Below, piece after piece: positions 22,678-33,973 of a stretch of DNA of 64,000 bases. The translations under genes and the position numbers were made by a program. The stretch spans positions 128,346,842 to 128,410,841 of the forward strand of contig OW240914.1 of the NCBI GenBank assembly GCA_933207985.1, given 5' to 3'. The notes below the pieces were generated by a model. It was given only the letters and a program-made list of their open reading frames with translations, ran no database searches and was not told where the DNA came from. The stretch comes from Pelobates cultripes (lineage: Eukaryota > Chordata > Amphibia > Anura > Pelobatidae). The number at the start of each line of letters is the position of its first letter. The stretch's first letter is position 1.

Positions 22678-22707
22678 TCTCGCGAGATTGGGGCGTTGTC
22701 ATGGCAA
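22678..22707. promoter_or_regulatory. TCTCGCGAGA (BANP) motif and RFX X-box
   Basis: A perfect TCTCGCGAGA palindrome at 22678-22687 is followed by GTTGTCATGGCAAC at 22695-22708, close to the RFX consensus. Both are strong promoter elements in vertebrates. They sit in GC-rich DNA (22620-22960), and the region near 160-240 has the same combination. No transcript is evident. Confidence 0.45.
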
Positions 22708-22965
22708 CGCTCCGGATCTCGTGAGAGGAACCCGGCAGAGCTGTAAGATAGAGCTCCACCGGGTCCTCTCTCCCTACCTCCCCAGCCGGCGGCTGCTTGT
22801 TAGTGATAAATTGATCTCGCCACCAGCCCGTCATGGAATGCAGCAGGGCCGACGCTTGGATAGTGCAGGCCCTGCATGGACCGGCAGAGGAGATCCTGAT
22901 CCGATGGCCAGTCCGGGCCTGCTTAATAGCAGTCAAGCTCCATAGTATGGGGAATAGTAGTTTAT

Positions 22966-23774
22966 AAAGACATGGATCACATTCTAGCTCATCAAAGTGC
23001 GACCAGTGCGAAACTGCAAGAGCTTAATTACAAGCTCATTACAGGTTGGTACAGGACGCCCTACCGGCTGTTCCGTATGGGTCTGACACCCACGCCCAGC
23101 TGCTGGAGATGTGAGGCGGAGGATGGCACGGACCTTCACATTTGGTGGTCATGCCCGCACATAGCGGCCTTCTGGCAACAAATACACAACAAACTACGGG
23201 AGATCCTGGACTCGGACGTGCCGATGCAGCCCCTCCAGATGCTCCTCCACCACACCACGATGCCCCTGGGTGCGTACAAGAGGTCTCTCACGAGACACCT
23301 CCTGAATGCCGCCAAGAGCCTGATTGCGGCTCCCTGGAAGACGAATGCGGTACCAACGTTATCGGATTGGATGGAAGCGGTAGAAGAAATCTAAACCATG
23401 GAGAGCCTCACGGCGAACCTGCGGTGGACAGGGGAGAAATGCACTTGACTGTGGGCGCCCTGGATTGAATACATGGCCCGTAGATCGGCAAGACATTGAG
23501 CGCGGGAGACCGAGTAGGCGGGCGGCCGACTGGTAACTCGGAGTTGGGATAGGGGCTGGGGGTGTGTTGGCAGACTTCTTTGCCCCTCTTCTGTTCTGTT
23601 CAAGACCGAGGCTGGGGGAAGGTATATTAACCGGCAAAAATGTGTGCTAGTGCATCAGGCTGTTCTGTACTCTGCTGGATTATGTACGCTTTTCATTCGT
23701 CTTCTTTTTGTAAAAATGTATTCAAAGCCTCAATAAAATAAAGATGCCAAAAAAAAAAAAAAAAAGACATGGAT
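22966..23774 (+). mobile_element. 5'-truncated L1 with target duplication
   Basis: AAAGACATGGAT at 22966-22977 recurs at 23763-23774, directly after poly-A (23749-23765). The insert holds the end of ORF2, a 3' UTR and CAATAAAATAAAG before the tail. Confidence 0.92.
22978..23394 (+). pseudogene. L1 ORF2 C-terminal fragment
   Basis: About 138 codons of the extreme C-terminus of an L1-type ORF2 protein, with the cysteine/histidine motif CWRC...DLHIWWSCPHI and the following NAAKSLIAAPWK segment. The apparent start ATG comes from the target duplication, so it is not a native start. No endonuclease or RT remains. Confidence 0.85.
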
Positions 23775-23896
23775 ACTTGTAGGCCTCTGTAATACATAAA
23801 GGAGAACAATTGTAGATCAAAATACATTATTCTGCCAAAGTGTGTATGGAAATCTTCTGTCAGTCAGCCTTGTAATTAATTGTAAGATAATAATTA

Positions 23897-24227
23897 GTGA
23901 TGTCCCGAACGGTTTGCCGAACGGTTCGCCGTGGATGGCGAACATAAACATAAACTTTGACCCTGTACCTCAAAGTCAGCAGACACATTCCAGCCAATCA
24001 GCAGCAGACCCTCCCTCCCAGACCCTCCCACCTCCTGGACAGCATCCATTTTACATTCATTGTGAAGCTGCATTCTTAGTGAGCTGTCCAGGAGGTGGGA
24101 GTGTCTGGGAGGGAGGGTCTGCTGCTGATTGGCTGGAATGTGTCTGCTGACTGTGAGGTACAGGGTCAAAGTTTGTTTATGTTCGCCGTCCGCGGCGAAC
24201 CGTTCGGCGAACCGTTCAGGACATCAC
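23897..24227. mobile_element. Near-perfect fold-back MITE
   Basis: The termini GTGATGTCCCGAACGG and its complement near CCGTTCAGGACATCAC are flanked by TA on both sides. The two arms of about 145 bp are almost fully complementary, around a loop near 24045-24085. GCGAACCGTTCGGCGAACC-type repeats occur in each arm. TA flanks suit Tc1/mariner-type mobilisation; this is inference. Confidence 0.8.
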
Positions 24228-24239
24228 TACTTGCCATGT

Positions 24240-25130
24240 TTATTTACATATAGGGCAACCCTGTTTATTATTGGCCTTTTATAATCCATAACTGAAAAAG
24301 AGAGGACTGAACAAAAACATATATCATCATCGTTGGTCAGTGACTTGTAGTGCTTATGGTAGTTATGGTGATCTACTCAGTGTTTTAATACAATTTGCTT
24401 TCATTATTGAAATTCAAGGTATATTTTAATGTTCTGCTTTAGTTAATGTACTAATCGGGTTCTAGATTTTATAACCCAGTGCCTGTGCCATGATTTTTGC
24501 AATTCTAGGAGGAAATTTTATATTCAGGACAATCTATGATTCTCAGAAATCATCTGCTAATAACTTGCAGGGCAGGGCATTGATAAGAACTGTACACTAC
24601 TGCTTACTTGCCATGTTTTTAGAGATACAGCCACGGATAGATTTATATTACTAACACCTGCAAGCACAGATTTATAAAACCACCCAGTTACAAAAAACCT
24701 GACCATTTAAATATGATAAACATTTTATAAATATATACTCATATAAAGTGTGCATATGTATACGTTTGTGTAGTGTGCGCACATGTGCATTAGTGTGTGT
24801 GAATGTCTGAGTGCATGGCTATGTATGCATGTATGTCTACATGTGAAAGTGTGGGTCAGTGTGTGTTGTGTAGAGTGTTTACAGAAGTGTGTCTTTGTAA
24901 CAGTCGAGGTAGCAGCATGTGTAGTGTGTGTACAGTTTGTGTAGCACTATGTGTGTGTATTAGCTTGGGTAGTAGCATATGCAATAGCTTATGTAGCAGT
25001 TTGTGTAAAAGTGCGTGTACAGTGTGGTGGCAGTATGTGTGTAACAGTGTGGGCAGTAATATTAGTAGTAGAGTATGTGTGTATGTGCGTGTACCTATCA
25101 TTACCCATTCAGGGCCCAGTCCTGTCATTT
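24240..25130. other. No gene; TG-rich from 24760
   Basis: Unique-looking AT-rich DNA followed by a TGTGTG/TGTAGCAG-rich stretch that leads into the 39-bp array. Open frames there are compositional. Confidence 0.4.
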
Positions 25131-25139
25131 CTCTCACTG

Positions 25140-25935
25140 AGTTCCATCTGAGGGGGCGGGGCCATGCACAGATCGCTGTGTTCAGTCTGAGGGGGCGGGG
25201 CCATGCACAGATCGCTGTGTTAAGTCTGAGGGGGCGGGGCCATGCACAGATCGCTGTGTTCAGTCTGAGGGGGCGGGACCATGCACAGATCGCTGTGTTC
25301 AGTCTGAGGGGGTGGGGCCATGCACAGATCGCTGTGTTTAATCTGAGGGGCGGGGCCATGCACAAATCGCTGTGTTCAGTCTGAGGGGGCGGGCCATAAA
25401 CAGATCACTGTGTTCAGCCTGAGGGGACGGGCCATGTACAGATGTTCAGTCTGAGGGGCCATGTACAGGGGTCAGGGGGTGGGGCCATGCACAGATCACT
25501 GTGTTCAGTCTGAGGGGCGGGGCCATGCACAGATCACTGTGTTCAGTCTGAGGGGGTGGGGCCATGCATAGATCACTGTGTTCAGTCTGAGGGGGCGGGG
25601 CCATACACAGATCACTGTGTTTAATCTGAGGGGGCGGGCCATACACAGATCACTGTGTTCAGTCTGAGGGGGCGGGGCCATGCACAGATCACTGTGTTCA
25701 GTCTAAGGGGGCGGGGCCATGTACAGATCACTGTGTTCAGCCTGAGGGGGCGGGGCCATGTACAGATCACTGTGTTCAGTCTGAGGGGGCGGGGCCATGC
25801 ACAGATTGCTATGTTCAGTCTGAAGGGGTGGGGCCATGCACAGATCACTGTGTTCAGTCTGAGGGGGTGGGGCCATGCACAGATCACTGTGTTCAGTCTG
25901 AGGGGGCGGGGCCATGCACAGATTGCTATGTTTAG
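25140..25935. repeat. 39-bp GC-box minisatellite
   Basis: About 20 copies of a 39-bp unit that contains CTGAGGGGGCGGGGCCATGC and CACAGATCRCTGTGTTCAGT. Variants include short deletions near 25385-25470. Because 39 is a multiple of 3, frames stay open on both strands for more than 100 codons, but the product would be a 13-residue repeat and is not called as a gene. Confidence 0.95.
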
Positions 25936-26168
25936 TCTTAGATGTCGGACTAAATACAGCGATTCCAGAATCCTGGTGCCTCTACAGCAGACACTGGACC
26001 GCAGGTAATTAACATGTAGATAAGTGCCCCCATCAGGTAGGCACCTGTAGGTAGCCGCTGAAATAACAATACTTGTGTCAGTGTCCAAATATTTCCAGAC
26101 CTAACTGTATGTAAGTAGTAAATGCAATAATGGTGAGCCACCAAGCTAACAAAAAAAAATCACATAAA

Positions 26169-27577
26169 AAAACAACCCATTCTTTGCCCCTCTCCTCCGA
26201 CTACAAGACCTAACAAGCGACCTCCCGTTGAAATAATGGTTTACGAAAGGGATCACCTCTGTGGAATCCCTGTTAACACCACGGGGCATCAAACAGTTCC
26301 CTGAGCTACAAGCCGAATATGCTTTACCCCCCAGGGAGATTTTCACTTATCTTCGTATCAAACATACCCTATCATCGCTAAACATACATCACTGTGAAAC
26401 TGAACAACCAACTACATTTGGGCGCAGGTGCATCACCGCCCATCACACAGGCAAACCCCTCTCCTTGAGTTATTTAGCGATCAATGATGTTGATAGGACC
26501 ATTAAACACCCCTATATGCTAAAATGGGAACGTGACCTGGAAGTCGTATTCCCCCTTCCCATGTGGTTGCAGGCGATCCAAATCACACGAGCCTCTTCAC
26601 ATAACATGTCCCACTGGGAGAGCTTTTGCAAACTACTGATGCGATGGTATCTAGTCCCCACCCGTCTAGCCCAGATATACCCAACAGCTACGCAGGAATG
26701 CTGGAGATGTGGAGACGGTGTGGGCACCTTGCTACATATATTCTGGGGCTGCCCCAAACTGACCCAATTTTGGAAGCAGGTTAGGAATTTGATAAGGGAG
26801 ACTACAGAGGTTGTCATACCCCTGCAACCAGAATACTATCTTTTACATGTCCACACAGGCTCACTGGCTTCTCCACATAAAGTGGTCATTTGCCACCTCT
26901 TGCTGGCTGCCAAGACCAGCATAGCGAGCAGATGGAAAAGCTTAGAGCCCCCCAGCACTCAGGAGGTGACTAACAGGGTTCACTCAACTTATGAGCACGA
27001 ACGTTTAGCTTTCAGGTTGAAAGACAGAGAAGATAAACACTCAAAACTATGGCTCAGCTGGAGCGCAGCGCATCCCCGCGGGTAGTGGGAGGGGGGAGAA
27101 AGACAGACCACCTTGGATGTTGGGCGCAAGCAGAGTGATCAGCAGATAAAGAGCAATCAGATACAGTTGGCCAACCCATGAGCGCCCAACATCGCCTTGT
27201 AGACCAATACCCATCGAAACATTCTAAGGGCACCTCGATGATATAGCAGACGGGCTCTCACCATCCCACCCAACCCCCCCAGCATCTTAACAGATGTAGG
27301 TGACAAAAAAAAAAGACAAAAAAAGAAAAAGTTTTTTACCCGGAGTCCGTTAGATCAGACAAGATTTGAATACAGAGGCTTCCATACGTGGAGGAAAATG
27401 CATACTATCAACCATGCACTATTTACTGTACAGAACTAATGATTGTGTCGATACATACAAGGTTCCCCTTTCCACTTTTTTCCCTTCTGTACCCCCCTAT
27501 TTTGTATGTTTGTTACTTAATATACTGAAAAAAACTAATAAAAATAAGACATTGAAAAAAAAAACCAAAACAACCCA
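26169..27577 (+). mobile_element. 5'-truncated L1 with target duplication
   Basis: AAAACAACCCA at 26169-26179 recurs at 27567-27577 after a tail ending AATAAAAATAAGACATTGAAA and poly-A. The insert is about 1.39 kb of ORF2 end plus 3' UTR. Confidence 0.9.
26180..27085 (+). pseudogene. L1 ORF2 C-terminal fragment
   Basis: About 300 codons of the region after RT in an L1-type ORF2, read open from the truncation point to a stop at 27083. It contains CWRCGDGVGTLLHIFWGCPKL and the LLLAAKTSIASRWK segment, equivalent to the copy at 22978. It is longer and from a different subfamily. No catalytic domain is left. Confidence 0.85.
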
Positions 27578-27579
27578 AA

Positions 27580-28050
27580 TGTGTTCTGTGATACGCCAGC
27601 ATGCAACCAGCGATTTGCACCAGTAAATTAACCATTTCAGCAACACAGCACAGCACGTTTCTCTTCTGGGGAGGTGAAAGTGAAATACAAATGGTAAAAT
27701 ACTGCATGCTGAGATCTGTAACTAGAGTGAGTAAAAAAAACTACTAAACAAGTGAAAAGGGTGAAACAGGGGAGGGGAGACTTAATGGTCTGGCAAAAAA
27801 CACACAAATCCTATTTTTCATTGATACTGGGGATTGTTTTGCCCTGATATGTGAAAACTGCCCAACATGCACGCCTGCATGATGCAAAATGAAATTCCTC
27901 ACTAGTTTTGCTTAGTGATCCCTGTATTACTCATAAACAAGATAGCCTTAACCTGTTAAACAATCATGATAATTGCTCAGAGAACTGAATGGAAGTTTAC
28001 TTCAATTACTGTTTCATCGACATTATGCTTATATTAGTGGCAGAGTAGAG
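27580..28050. other. No gene recognised
   Basis: AT-rich unique-looking DNA. Confidence 0.35.
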
Positions 28051-28061
28051 ATCAACATAAG

Positions 28062-28490
28062 CTATATAGAACATAGTTTTCTGGCCACAGTGTAAGAAGA
28101 TGCGACTGCGTGCCCCAATGTCCTCCTGGTATAGAGAGCCTTCCCTCGCTTGAAGCATCTATTATATGTATGTGTTCCTCCACAGCCAGAGCACTCATGA
28201 TTGAACTTGCATGAAGTTCCCCACTTACATTGTCCTTCATTGAAGAGCCAGCAAAATCCATTTTTATGGAAGGCCGGCGAGGTGTTGGATATAGCCCCAC
28301 CTGACAATTCCATTTTGTCAATTATCACCTCTGCCGCAACTGATACCAGTGAAGTTATTCTTGCCATGGAGACGTCTGCCCCTTCAAACCTTTCCCTCAC
28401 CTGCATAACACTAGCATCTGAATCGAGTCCCCCGTCTCGTGGATACCACACCTGACCAAAACCTGTATTCTGTTCACCCCTGTACTTCAA
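28062..28490 (-). pseudogene. DIRS-type Gag C-terminal fragment
   Basis: About 142 codons on the minus strand end in two adjacent metal-binding motifs: a CCCH finger (FCWLFNEGQCKWGTSCKFNH) and then CSGCGG...CFK. This pair is typical of Gag proteins of vertebrate DIRS-like (tyrosine-recombinase) retrotransposons. The second motif reappears at 36087-36332 just before a DIRS-type RT. No RT is recognised downstream here, so this is a fragment. Assignment is from memory of the family and is moderate. Confidence 0.55.
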
Positions 28491-28494
28491 GATT

Positions 28495-30930
28495 TAATGA
28501 AAGATTTGAATTCTTCAAGGGGTCTCCTGACTCCATTGCTGATCCTCGACAAACTTCTTTTAACCAACATTCAAGTAGGGGAGCATTTGGGAAATAGTGA
28601 TCACAATATGGTAACTTTTAAAAATAAAATCAAAAAAGCAAAAGCACGTGGGGTATATTAAAATGTATACTTTTTAAAAAGCCAATTTTAATAAGATTAG
28701 GGCAGCTCTACAACATATCGACTGGCATAAACTCCTTAGTGATAAAAACACTGAGGAAAAATGGAAACTCTTCAAACAAATATTAGAAAGGTACATTTCA
28801 CAGTATGTACCATTGGGTAATAAATATAAAAGAAACAAATTAAAACCAATGTGGCTTAGTAGAGAAGTAAAACAAGAGATTAAAAATAGGAAAAGGACAT
28901 TTAAAGCATTAAAATCGGACAAATCAGAGGCATCCTATATAAGATATAAGTAAGCCAATAATACTTGCAAAAAGGCAATTAAAGTGGTTAAACTAGAAAA
29001 TGAGAAATTGTTAGCCAAAGAATGCAAAATCAACCCCAAAATTTTTTTCAAGTACATCAATTCTAAAAAAACAAAAAATGAAAGTGTAGGTACACTGAAA
29101 ACAGAGATGGGTCTGTTACTTAATGAAGACCAGGAAAAGGCAGAACTTTTAAATAACTATTTTTCTTCAGTATATATTAATGAGGATCCTATGGCAAGAT
29201 ATAAGCAAATGATTGCTGCAACAAACTTGCAGATAACTTGTGATTGGATAACTCGAGACAAGGTGCTACAGCTATTAAAGAAAATTAATGTAAATAAAGC
29301 TTCGGGGCCTGACGGTATCCACCCACGAGTGCTTAAGGAGCTAAGTGGGGAAATAAGTGAACCTCTGTATTTAATTTTTCAAGATTCTTTTGTTTCAGGT
29401 AGTGTACCGGAGGATTGGAGGAAGGCAGATGTTGTTTCTATATTTAAAAAGGGTTGACTGGGAAATTATTTGAAAGGCTATTAAGGGATAATATTCAGGA
29501 ATTCATTGGGAAGAACTGTGGTATTAGCAATAATCAGCATGGTTTTATGAAACATAGGTCATGTCAAACTAACCTAATTGCATTCTACGAAGAAGTAAGT
29601 AGAAGTATAGATCAGGGTGTTGCAGTGGATGTGATCTACTTGGATTTTGCCAAGGCATTTGATACGGTTCCTCACAATAGGTTAGTCTTCAGACTAAAAG
29701 AAATTGGTCTAGATGAATATTCTTGTTCTTGGGTAGAACATTGGCTTAAGGATAGAGTACAATGAGTTGTCATTAATGGTAAATTTTCAAGCTGGACAAA
29801 AGTGGTAAGTGGTGTCCCTCAGGGTTCTGTTTTGGGACCGCTTCTAGTTAACATATTTATAAATGATCTTGAAATGGGCATTGAAAGCCATGTATCAGTG
29901 TTTGCAGATGACACAAAACTTTGTAAAGTAATAAAATGTGAGCAGGATATTGCCTTGCTGCAGAGGGATTTGGATAGATTGGGGGACTGGACACTAAATT
30001 GCCAGATTAAATTTAATGTAGAGAAATGCAAAGTTATGCACTTCGGGGTTAAGAATGCACAAGCAATTTACACCATAAATGATGAACTAGGGATAACCAC
30101 ACACGAGAAGGATTTGGAAATTGTTATAGACAACAAATTAGGCAGCAATATGCAATGTCAATCTGCCGTTGCTAAGACCAGTAAGGTTTTGTCATGTATA
30201 TATAGGGGCATAAATTCTCGAGATGAAAATATGATTTTGCCTCTTTATAAAATTGCTGGTAACACCACACCTTGAATATGCTGTGCAATTTTGGGCACCT
30301 GTTCTAAAAAAGGATATCATGGCACTAGAAAAAGTGCAAAGACGAGCTACAAAATTGATAAAAGGAATGGAGCACTTTAGTTATGAAGAAAGGTTTAAAA
30401 ATGTAAATCTCCTTAGTTTGGAAAAACGGTGCCTAAGAGGGGATATGATAACATTATACAAATATATTCGGGGCCAGTACAAACCATTATCTGGAAATCT
30501 ATTCATAAACAGGGCTATACATAGGACACAAGGTCACACATTTAGGCTGGAAGAAAGGAGATTTCATCTAAGGCAAAGAAAAGGTTTTTTTTACAGTAAG
30601 AGCAATAAGGACATGGAATTCTTTGCCTGAAGAGGTGGTTTTGTCAGAGTTTATACAGATGTTTAAACTGCAATTGGATAAATACTTGCAAAAACATAAC
30701 ATACAGGGATATAATTTCTAATTAGTGAGGTAAAAGCTGTTTGATCCAAGGAGACATCTGACTGCTATTTTGGGGTTAAGACAGAATTTTTTCCTAGTTT
30801 GTTGCAAAATTGGAAGCGCTTCAGACTGGGTTTTTTGCCTTCTTTTGGATCAACAGCCAAAACATATGTGAGGAAGGCTGAACTTGATGGACGCAAGTCT
30901 CTTTTCAGGTATGTAACTATGTAACAGCGC
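28495..30930 (+). mobile_element. CR1-type LINE, broken
   Basis: It runs from the end of the endonuclease domain through RT to a 3' end that has no poly-A but a short repeat (ATGTAACTATGTAAC), a CR1-clade feature. The tail sequence GAACTTGATGGACGCAAGTC is also seen at 54430-54475. The 5' part is missing. An L2 or Rex1 assignment is possible. Confidence 0.75.
28560..30630 (+). pseudogene. CR1-type ORF2 (endonuclease end and reverse transcriptase)
   Basis: Endonuclease remnants appear at 28575-28625 (HLGNSDHNMV). RT motifs follow: KASGPDGIHPRVLKEL (about 29296), QHGFMKHRSCQTNL (29536), YLDFAKAFDTVPH (29637), GVPQGSVLGPLL (29811) and FADDTKL (29899, catalytic AD-D). The thumb/C-terminal part ends near 30630. 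Damage: a deletion of roughly 20 codons with frameshift near 29455, an in-frame TGA at 29763, a stop at 28951 and a frameshift near 30260. It cannot encode active RT. Confidence 0.85.
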
Positions 30931-31261
30931 ACCAAACATCAGTATTGGTCCTGAAGCTTACCTGTTTCACGAGACCCTGGTGGCTGACTGGCTGTTTACT
31001 CATGGGCCTACATCTGAATATGGGGACTATGTCCTGCCGGTGGTAGGAGTTGGGTGATCTCTGCCTGGGAACTGGGGAGCCTCTCCATCTGCCAACATGC
31101 AGCCAATCCTGTGGTTACTTCTCTTACTCTGATGAGTTTTGTGTTTCTGAGGGCCCAGGGGTCTTACTCACTATGGAAAGCCTTTTCTAACAGTATCTTC
31201 CCTGCTAATGTTTTATGCCTAATGCCATACTGTTTCACTTGCTCAAATCTGTCTTCTTTAC
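30931..31261. other. No gene recognised
   Basis: Unique-looking DNA between the LINE and a MITE. Confidence 0.35.
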
Positions 31262-31653
31262 TTAAAGGACCACTATAGGCACCCAGACCACTTCAGCTTA
31301 ATGAAGTGGTCTGGGTGCCTGGTGCAGCTAGGGTTGTTTTTCTATAAACATAGCAGTCAGAGAAACTGCTATGTTTATATTAGGGTTAATCCAGCCTCTA
31401 GTGGCTGTCAATCACAGTGAGAAAACGCCAGCGTCCATAGGAAAGCATTGAGAATGCTTTCCTATGAGACTGGCCGAATGTGCGCGTGGCTCTTGCCACG
31501 CATGCGCATTCAGCCGAGGAGAAGGAGGTAAGTTTAACCCCTTCCTCCCCCTAGAGCCCGGCGGGAGGGGAACCCTGAGGGTGGGGGCACCCTCAGGGCA
31601 CTATAGTGCCAAGAAAACGAGTATGTTTTCATGGCACTATAGTGGTCCTTTAA
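31262..31653. mobile_element. Complete TTAA MITE with serial hairpins
   Basis: TTAA at 31262-31265 and 31650-31653 flank ends AAGGACCACTATAG / CTATAGTGGTCCTT. The first internal hairpin has perfect 19-bp arms (31277-31295 and 31302-31320) with loop GCTTAA. Further hairpins follow around AAACATAGCAGT, CATAGGAAAGCATT and CCTGAGGG. Confidence 0.88.
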
Positions 31654-31984
31654 AATAAAAAGCAAGGGGGACCAGGGGAAAAGAAGGGTAATATCAGGGT
31701 GGTACATGCATTCAAGGTAAAGTGAAGGAAACTCGAGCAGTGACTGTACTATTCTAGTGAGCAGCAGCAATAGGTGTGTAACGCAATGCAAATTGAACAA
31801 AAGAAACAAAAAAACAAAAATGAAAGGTAAACTCTAGCATTATCTATACTTATTTGTAATAGTGGAATGTGGGGTCCACCAGAGGGACAAGCAACTACTC
31901 ATATCAAGATACTGTCCCTCAATTTGGTGGTCTGACAGACAACGCTCAGAGAGTGACCTCTGGAATGGTTGAAGAGTCTAGTTG

Positions 31985-32916
31985 GGACAGTCCTGCTCTA
32001 TCTTCTATCGATTGATCCGATCCAGGAGATCCAAGGCACTTAGATGTGTTTCCAGCTCTTGAGAACTTCGTGCTCTATACACAGACATGGGTGAAGAGGA
32101 GTTCACGTGGGGTCCTCCATCTTTAGGGAATGGTCTTGGTATGAAGGCATTGCAGCAGTGGTTGTAGAGCCTTTCGCTTAGTGAGAGTACTCTCTGTGAG
32201 GTCTGGGAAGATCAGTTGTATGGGGCCCTCAAAGAGCATCAGGGTTTCCACTGGAGAGCAGTGAGAAGCAAGGGCTTGTCCTGACGAGACTGGAATCTGA
32301 GAATTAGATCTGCAGCAGCCGCTACAGAAGCATTTGCCGATTTCCTTAGGCTAAATATACCATCCAACCGTATAGTTTCTGCCTGTATAGGAGGCATCTG
32401 GACAGCAAACAGGTGTCGAATGAAGTGGGGTAAGTCATTAAGACCTACAGACTAGGGAATATCCCTGACTTTTAGATTATACCTCCGTTGCAGATCCTCT
32501 ATATGGCATCCACTCTTTCCGTGGGGGCGAGTGGTCGGTGTTGCAGGTCAGCTACCTGTTGTTCAACTGCTGTTAGTCTGGTGTCTTGGGTACTTGTAGA
32601 GGCTTCAAGCAGCACAGTCTTGGTTGTGGCTCCTTCGATGGCATTCTTATAGAAGGACATGTCTGCTATTTGCTTATGCAGGTCTGCCAGCATACTTCTG
32701 AGCAGATCTGCTGTAACCGGATTGAGGATTGGCAGTATACCGTAATGGTAAGCCGAATGATGCTCTCTCCCAAAGGTCAATAGAGGCTTCCTCTAGAGGA
32801 GTATGATGATATTTAATCCCCCAGTGCCATCTTGCCCATGTGGCTTGTTGGGAGCTCCACAGCAACTCACCGATATCTCTGTTTGTAGGACCTTTATCGG
32901 CTCTGGATTGTTTCAT
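31985..32916 (-). pseudogene. L1 ORF1 (RNA-binding protein), broken
   Basis: On the minus strand the frame starts ATG at 32916 with MKQSRADKGP, a usual L1 ORF1 opening. A coiled-coil segment follows (about 32780-32500, including TRLTAVEQQVADLQ), then an RRM-like part (DLQRRYNLKVRDIP near 32490-32450, LNDLPHFIRHLF near 32440-32405). A stop lies near 32455 and the frame shifts near 32780. ORF1 binds L1 RNA as a trimer. No ORF2 adjoins at lower coordinates. Confidence 0.7.
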
Positions 32917-33089
32917 TTTTCAGACCATTATCTTCACCTTTATTGGGTGCATGGTGTGCTGTTGATTTTTGGCCCAGATTTCACCAGAAAATTACGTTTT
33001 GTGCCAATTTGGACTCAGAACTCAGAGCAGCTCCTCTGCTCCATTCCCCTGCTAGCTCAGCCCTCCCTGTATGTAAATATTTTAAATTT

Positions 33090-33316
33090 CTGACCCATTT
33101 CCCCATGAGAAAGCATTGTGATTGGCTCAGATCAACACTTCTGATGATGTCAGCCAAAGCGGCAGATCAGAAGCAGAGCCTGCACCAGCAAACTCGAATA
33201 AAGATAAGATTTTACTATATTTAGGGGGTAAGGAGGGGCCAGGGGGCTAGATGGTGCTTTAGATGATGTCAGGGATACATGTTTGTGTTTCTGACCCTGT
33301 TGTGTTCTTTTAATTT
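33090..33316. mobile_element. TTAA MITE, right part (44127 subfamily)
   Basis: GATACATGTTTGTGTTTCTGACCCT... and the preceding GGCTAGATGGTG match the right part of the MITE at 44127-44687. It ends GTGTTCTTTTAA. No left end is apparent. Confidence 0.55.
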
Positions 33317-33520
33317 GAACATTTCTTTTAATGGGGATTGAATTAATGTCTCTCTTTTTTTTTTACTCCTCTTGTTCCTCTCTTTCTGATGAGCTCCTCC
33401 TTTTGTGATATAAACTTGGCATATAAACTTGATCGTATTTGTTCCTTTCTCTTATTTTGCTCCTCAAAAAAACCTCATCTTTCTAATTATTTTCTAAAAT
33501 GTGGTATCTGCTGTGCAATT

Positions 33521-33973
33521 TCAATGGTTCATGTCTTTGTACTGTGTAAATTTGTTGTGTGGAGGTTCATGTCTTTTATTGGTTGAATATGAATTCCTTC
33601 TAATCCTGCTGGATTCTTTATTTATGTGCTTGTGAGGGTTTTTGTGTCCTGAAGGACCTATCAATTTTATTTCTATACATGGATTCATATAGGGAGTTTG
33701 GACGTGCTTGAAATCTATGTGTTTCTCTTTCTCTATCTCTTCAAAGTCTACTAGTTTAGGTTTACATACATTAAACTCTCTAGTACTGATCCTATTGGAA
33801 TCTCTATTGTTCTGTTGAAGTGGACTTCCTTCATACCTATCGTCAGTATTTCTCTTACTCATGCTAGTACTCTGTTTTGAAAACAATTTAACTTGTTTAA
33901 GTCTATGATCGTTAATGTCCCTGAAGTATTTCTTCTTTTTAATATCCAATACATCTCTTTTAATTTTATCCAA
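33521..33973 (-). pseudogene. Unidentified basic ORF, possible Penelope-type fragment
   Basis: An open frame of 150 codons on the minus strand is rich in Lys, Arg, Asn and His. The opening DIKKKKYFRDINDH loosely resembles a Lys-rich segment found upstream of RT in vertebrate Penelope-like elements, but no RT or GIY-YIG domain adjoins. It could also be a chance frame. No function assigned. Confidence 0.25.

Noticed and set aside
24803..26088. Long frames on both strands, 155-193 codons
   Set aside because: They result from a 39-bp repeat whose length is a multiple of three.
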